Both the position numbers and the translations under genes were made by a program. From positions 1 through 21,633 of the forward strand of contig DGTW01000356.1 of the NCBI GenBank assembly GCA_002393835.1: 21,633 nucleotides of DNA, in the 5' to 3' direction. Below the pieces are notes generated by a model. It made no database searches. It was not told the DNA's origin and saw only the letters and a list, made by a program, of their open reading frames with translations. Positions 20,947-21,633 of the stretch are shown here, in pieces. Each line of letters begins with the position of its first letter. Within the stretch, counting starts at the first letter, position 1. This stretch comes from Treponema sp. UBA4326. GTDB taxonomy: Bacteria; Spirochaetota; Spirochaetia; Treponematales; Treponemataceae.

Positions 20947-21236
20947 TGTCATGTGAATGTCGTGGCCGCAGGCATGCATTTTCCCCGGATTTTTTGATTT
21001 GTAGGGAAGATTTGTCTTTTCTTCAAGGGGTAGGGCATCCATGTCTGTGCGGAAAGCGATTTTTTTGCCAGGCTTTGCGCCTGTGATTCTGGCGACAAGG
21101 CCTGTTTTAAGCGGAAGGTCTAAGATTTCAATTCCTTCTTCAGTGAGAATTTTTTGATGAAGGCTGTTGTCTCAAATTCTTCAAGAGAAAGCTCTGGATT
21201 CTGATGAAGATGCTCAAAAATTTCTGTGTAAGTCAT
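20947..21236 (-). pseudogene. M20-family amidohydrolase, N-terminal fragment with frameshift
   Basis: Start of an M20D amidohydrolase (hippurate/indole-acetyl-amino-acid hydrolase or N-acyl-amino-acid deacylase type). From ATG 21236 the frame reads MTYTEIFEHLHQNPELSLEEFETTA, then shifts at an A6 run on this strand (21155-21150). Adding one A restores ILTEEGIEILDLPLKTG and leads into RTDMDALPLEE and the metal-binding MHACGHDIH. Right after this the sequence turns into a nitrogenase-like protein, so the remaining metal ligands, catalytic Glu and dimerisation domain are lost. Its ATG overlaps the TGA of the aminotransferase gene (ATGA), so the two were translationally coupled. Inactive as it stands; the homopolymer shift alone could be a sequencing error. 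Confidence 0.8.
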
Positions 21237-21633
21237 AACTTCTTCTGAATTTCACTCAGCCGGTTCAAGGCCTCGTTCAGAGTTTCGTCCTTTTTTGCAA
21301 AATGCAGGCGGACATAGCGGTTTTCCGGCTCTTTGAAGAAACTTGAACCCGGAACCGAGCCGACTCCCACTTTCTGAGCCAGAACTTGGGCAAATTCCAG
21401 GTCTGATTCAAAGCCGAATTCGGAAATATCAATGAGAATGTAATAGGCTCCCTCCGGGACTGTGTGGCTAAGGCCGATTGAGTCTAATCCGCGGAGGAAA
21501 AGGTCGCGCTTATGGGTGTATTTTTCCTGCAAGTCGCGGTAATAGTCATCGCCGAACTTTAAGCCTGTGACTGCCGCTTCCTGCAAGGGGGCCGCAGCCC
21601 CGACAGTGAGAAAATCATGGACTTTTTTGATTC
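21233..21633 (-). CDS. Class I/II PLP-dependent aminotransferase, C-terminal part (5' end outside window)
   Basis: The frame is open to the window edge and begins (second base of the edge codon aside) IKKVHDFLTVGAAAPLQEAA, a conserved stretch just after the PLP Lys region in aspartate/aromatic/kynurenine-type aminotransferases. The C-terminal domain follows: VPEGAYYILIDISEF, KVGVGSVPGSSFF, and RYVRLHFAKKDETLNEAL with the substrate carboxylate-binding Arg. It is intact to TGA at 21235-21233, which overlaps the M20 start. Substrate cannot be told from this part. Pairing with an M20 deacylase suggests amino acid salvage, but the PLP-binding lysine lies outside the window. Confidence 0.88.
   Translation of the reverse strand, partial: IKKVHDFLTVGAAAPLQEAAVTGLKFGDDYYRDLQEKYTHKRDLFLRGLDSIGLSHTVPEGAYYILIDISEFGFESDLEFAQVLAQKVGVGSVPGSSFFKEPENRYVRLHFAKKDETLNEALNRLSEIQKKL

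Overview
The window looks like a chromosomal segment of a host-associated spirochaete, most likely a gut or rumen Treponema. The inference rests on the gene mix (spirochaete-style lipoproteins with loose lipoboxes, a DegS/NarX-type histidine kinase, GluQ-RS, stand-alone AICAR transformylase, short ACT-domain PGDH), an intermediate GC content, and many short dispersed intergenic repeats. No rRNA, tRNA, CRISPR array, transposase or phage gene was seen.

Layout. 1-543 is the 3' end of serA, followed by a repeat-rich gap and a terminator. 871-3668 holds a secreted class 3 lipase with a beta-rich, possibly outer-membrane tail, and a convergent HAD phosphatase whose stop codon overlaps the lipase stop. 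3824-6005 holds a divergent pair: an AICAR transformylase lacking the cyclohydrolase domain, and an EamA-type transporter. 6057-7799 is an RluA-type pseudouridine synthase whose N-terminal half carries several in-frame insertions of repeat DNA, notably two inverted arrays of 13 heptanucleotides each. 7800-8134 has no gene but contains three consecutive long palindromes. 8135-9404 holds a small membrane protein and GluQ-RS. 9472-11139 encodes a lipoprotein with four tandem beta domains. 11216-13488 is a membrane protein, a histidine kinase with a lipobox and a LuxR-type response regulator, probably one signalling operon. 13496-14752 is a putative outer-membrane protein.

14783-17190 is an arginine biosynthesis block (argJ, argB). 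It has a strong promoter, two tandem ARG-box-like sites just downstream of it, and a MITE-like element between the two genes. 17206-19349 is a cysteine/methionine block on the minus strand: a CymR-like Rrf2 regulator, a Cys/Met gamma-family enzyme with its catalytic middle deleted, and a complete PatB/MalY-type C-S lyase. The regulator's promoter carries three copies of a short motif that look like its own operator.

The right end is heavily damaged. Besides the deleted Cys/Met enzyme there is a MATE efflux gene with an internal deletion and frameshift, and an M20 amidohydrolase that is frameshifted in a homopolymer and then joined in frame to the C-terminal part of a nitrogenase-component-1-like protein. 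An aminotransferase overlaps the M20 start by ATGA and runs off the window. These junctions within about 2.3 kb mean either real local genome decay or misassembly; sequence alone cannot decide between them.
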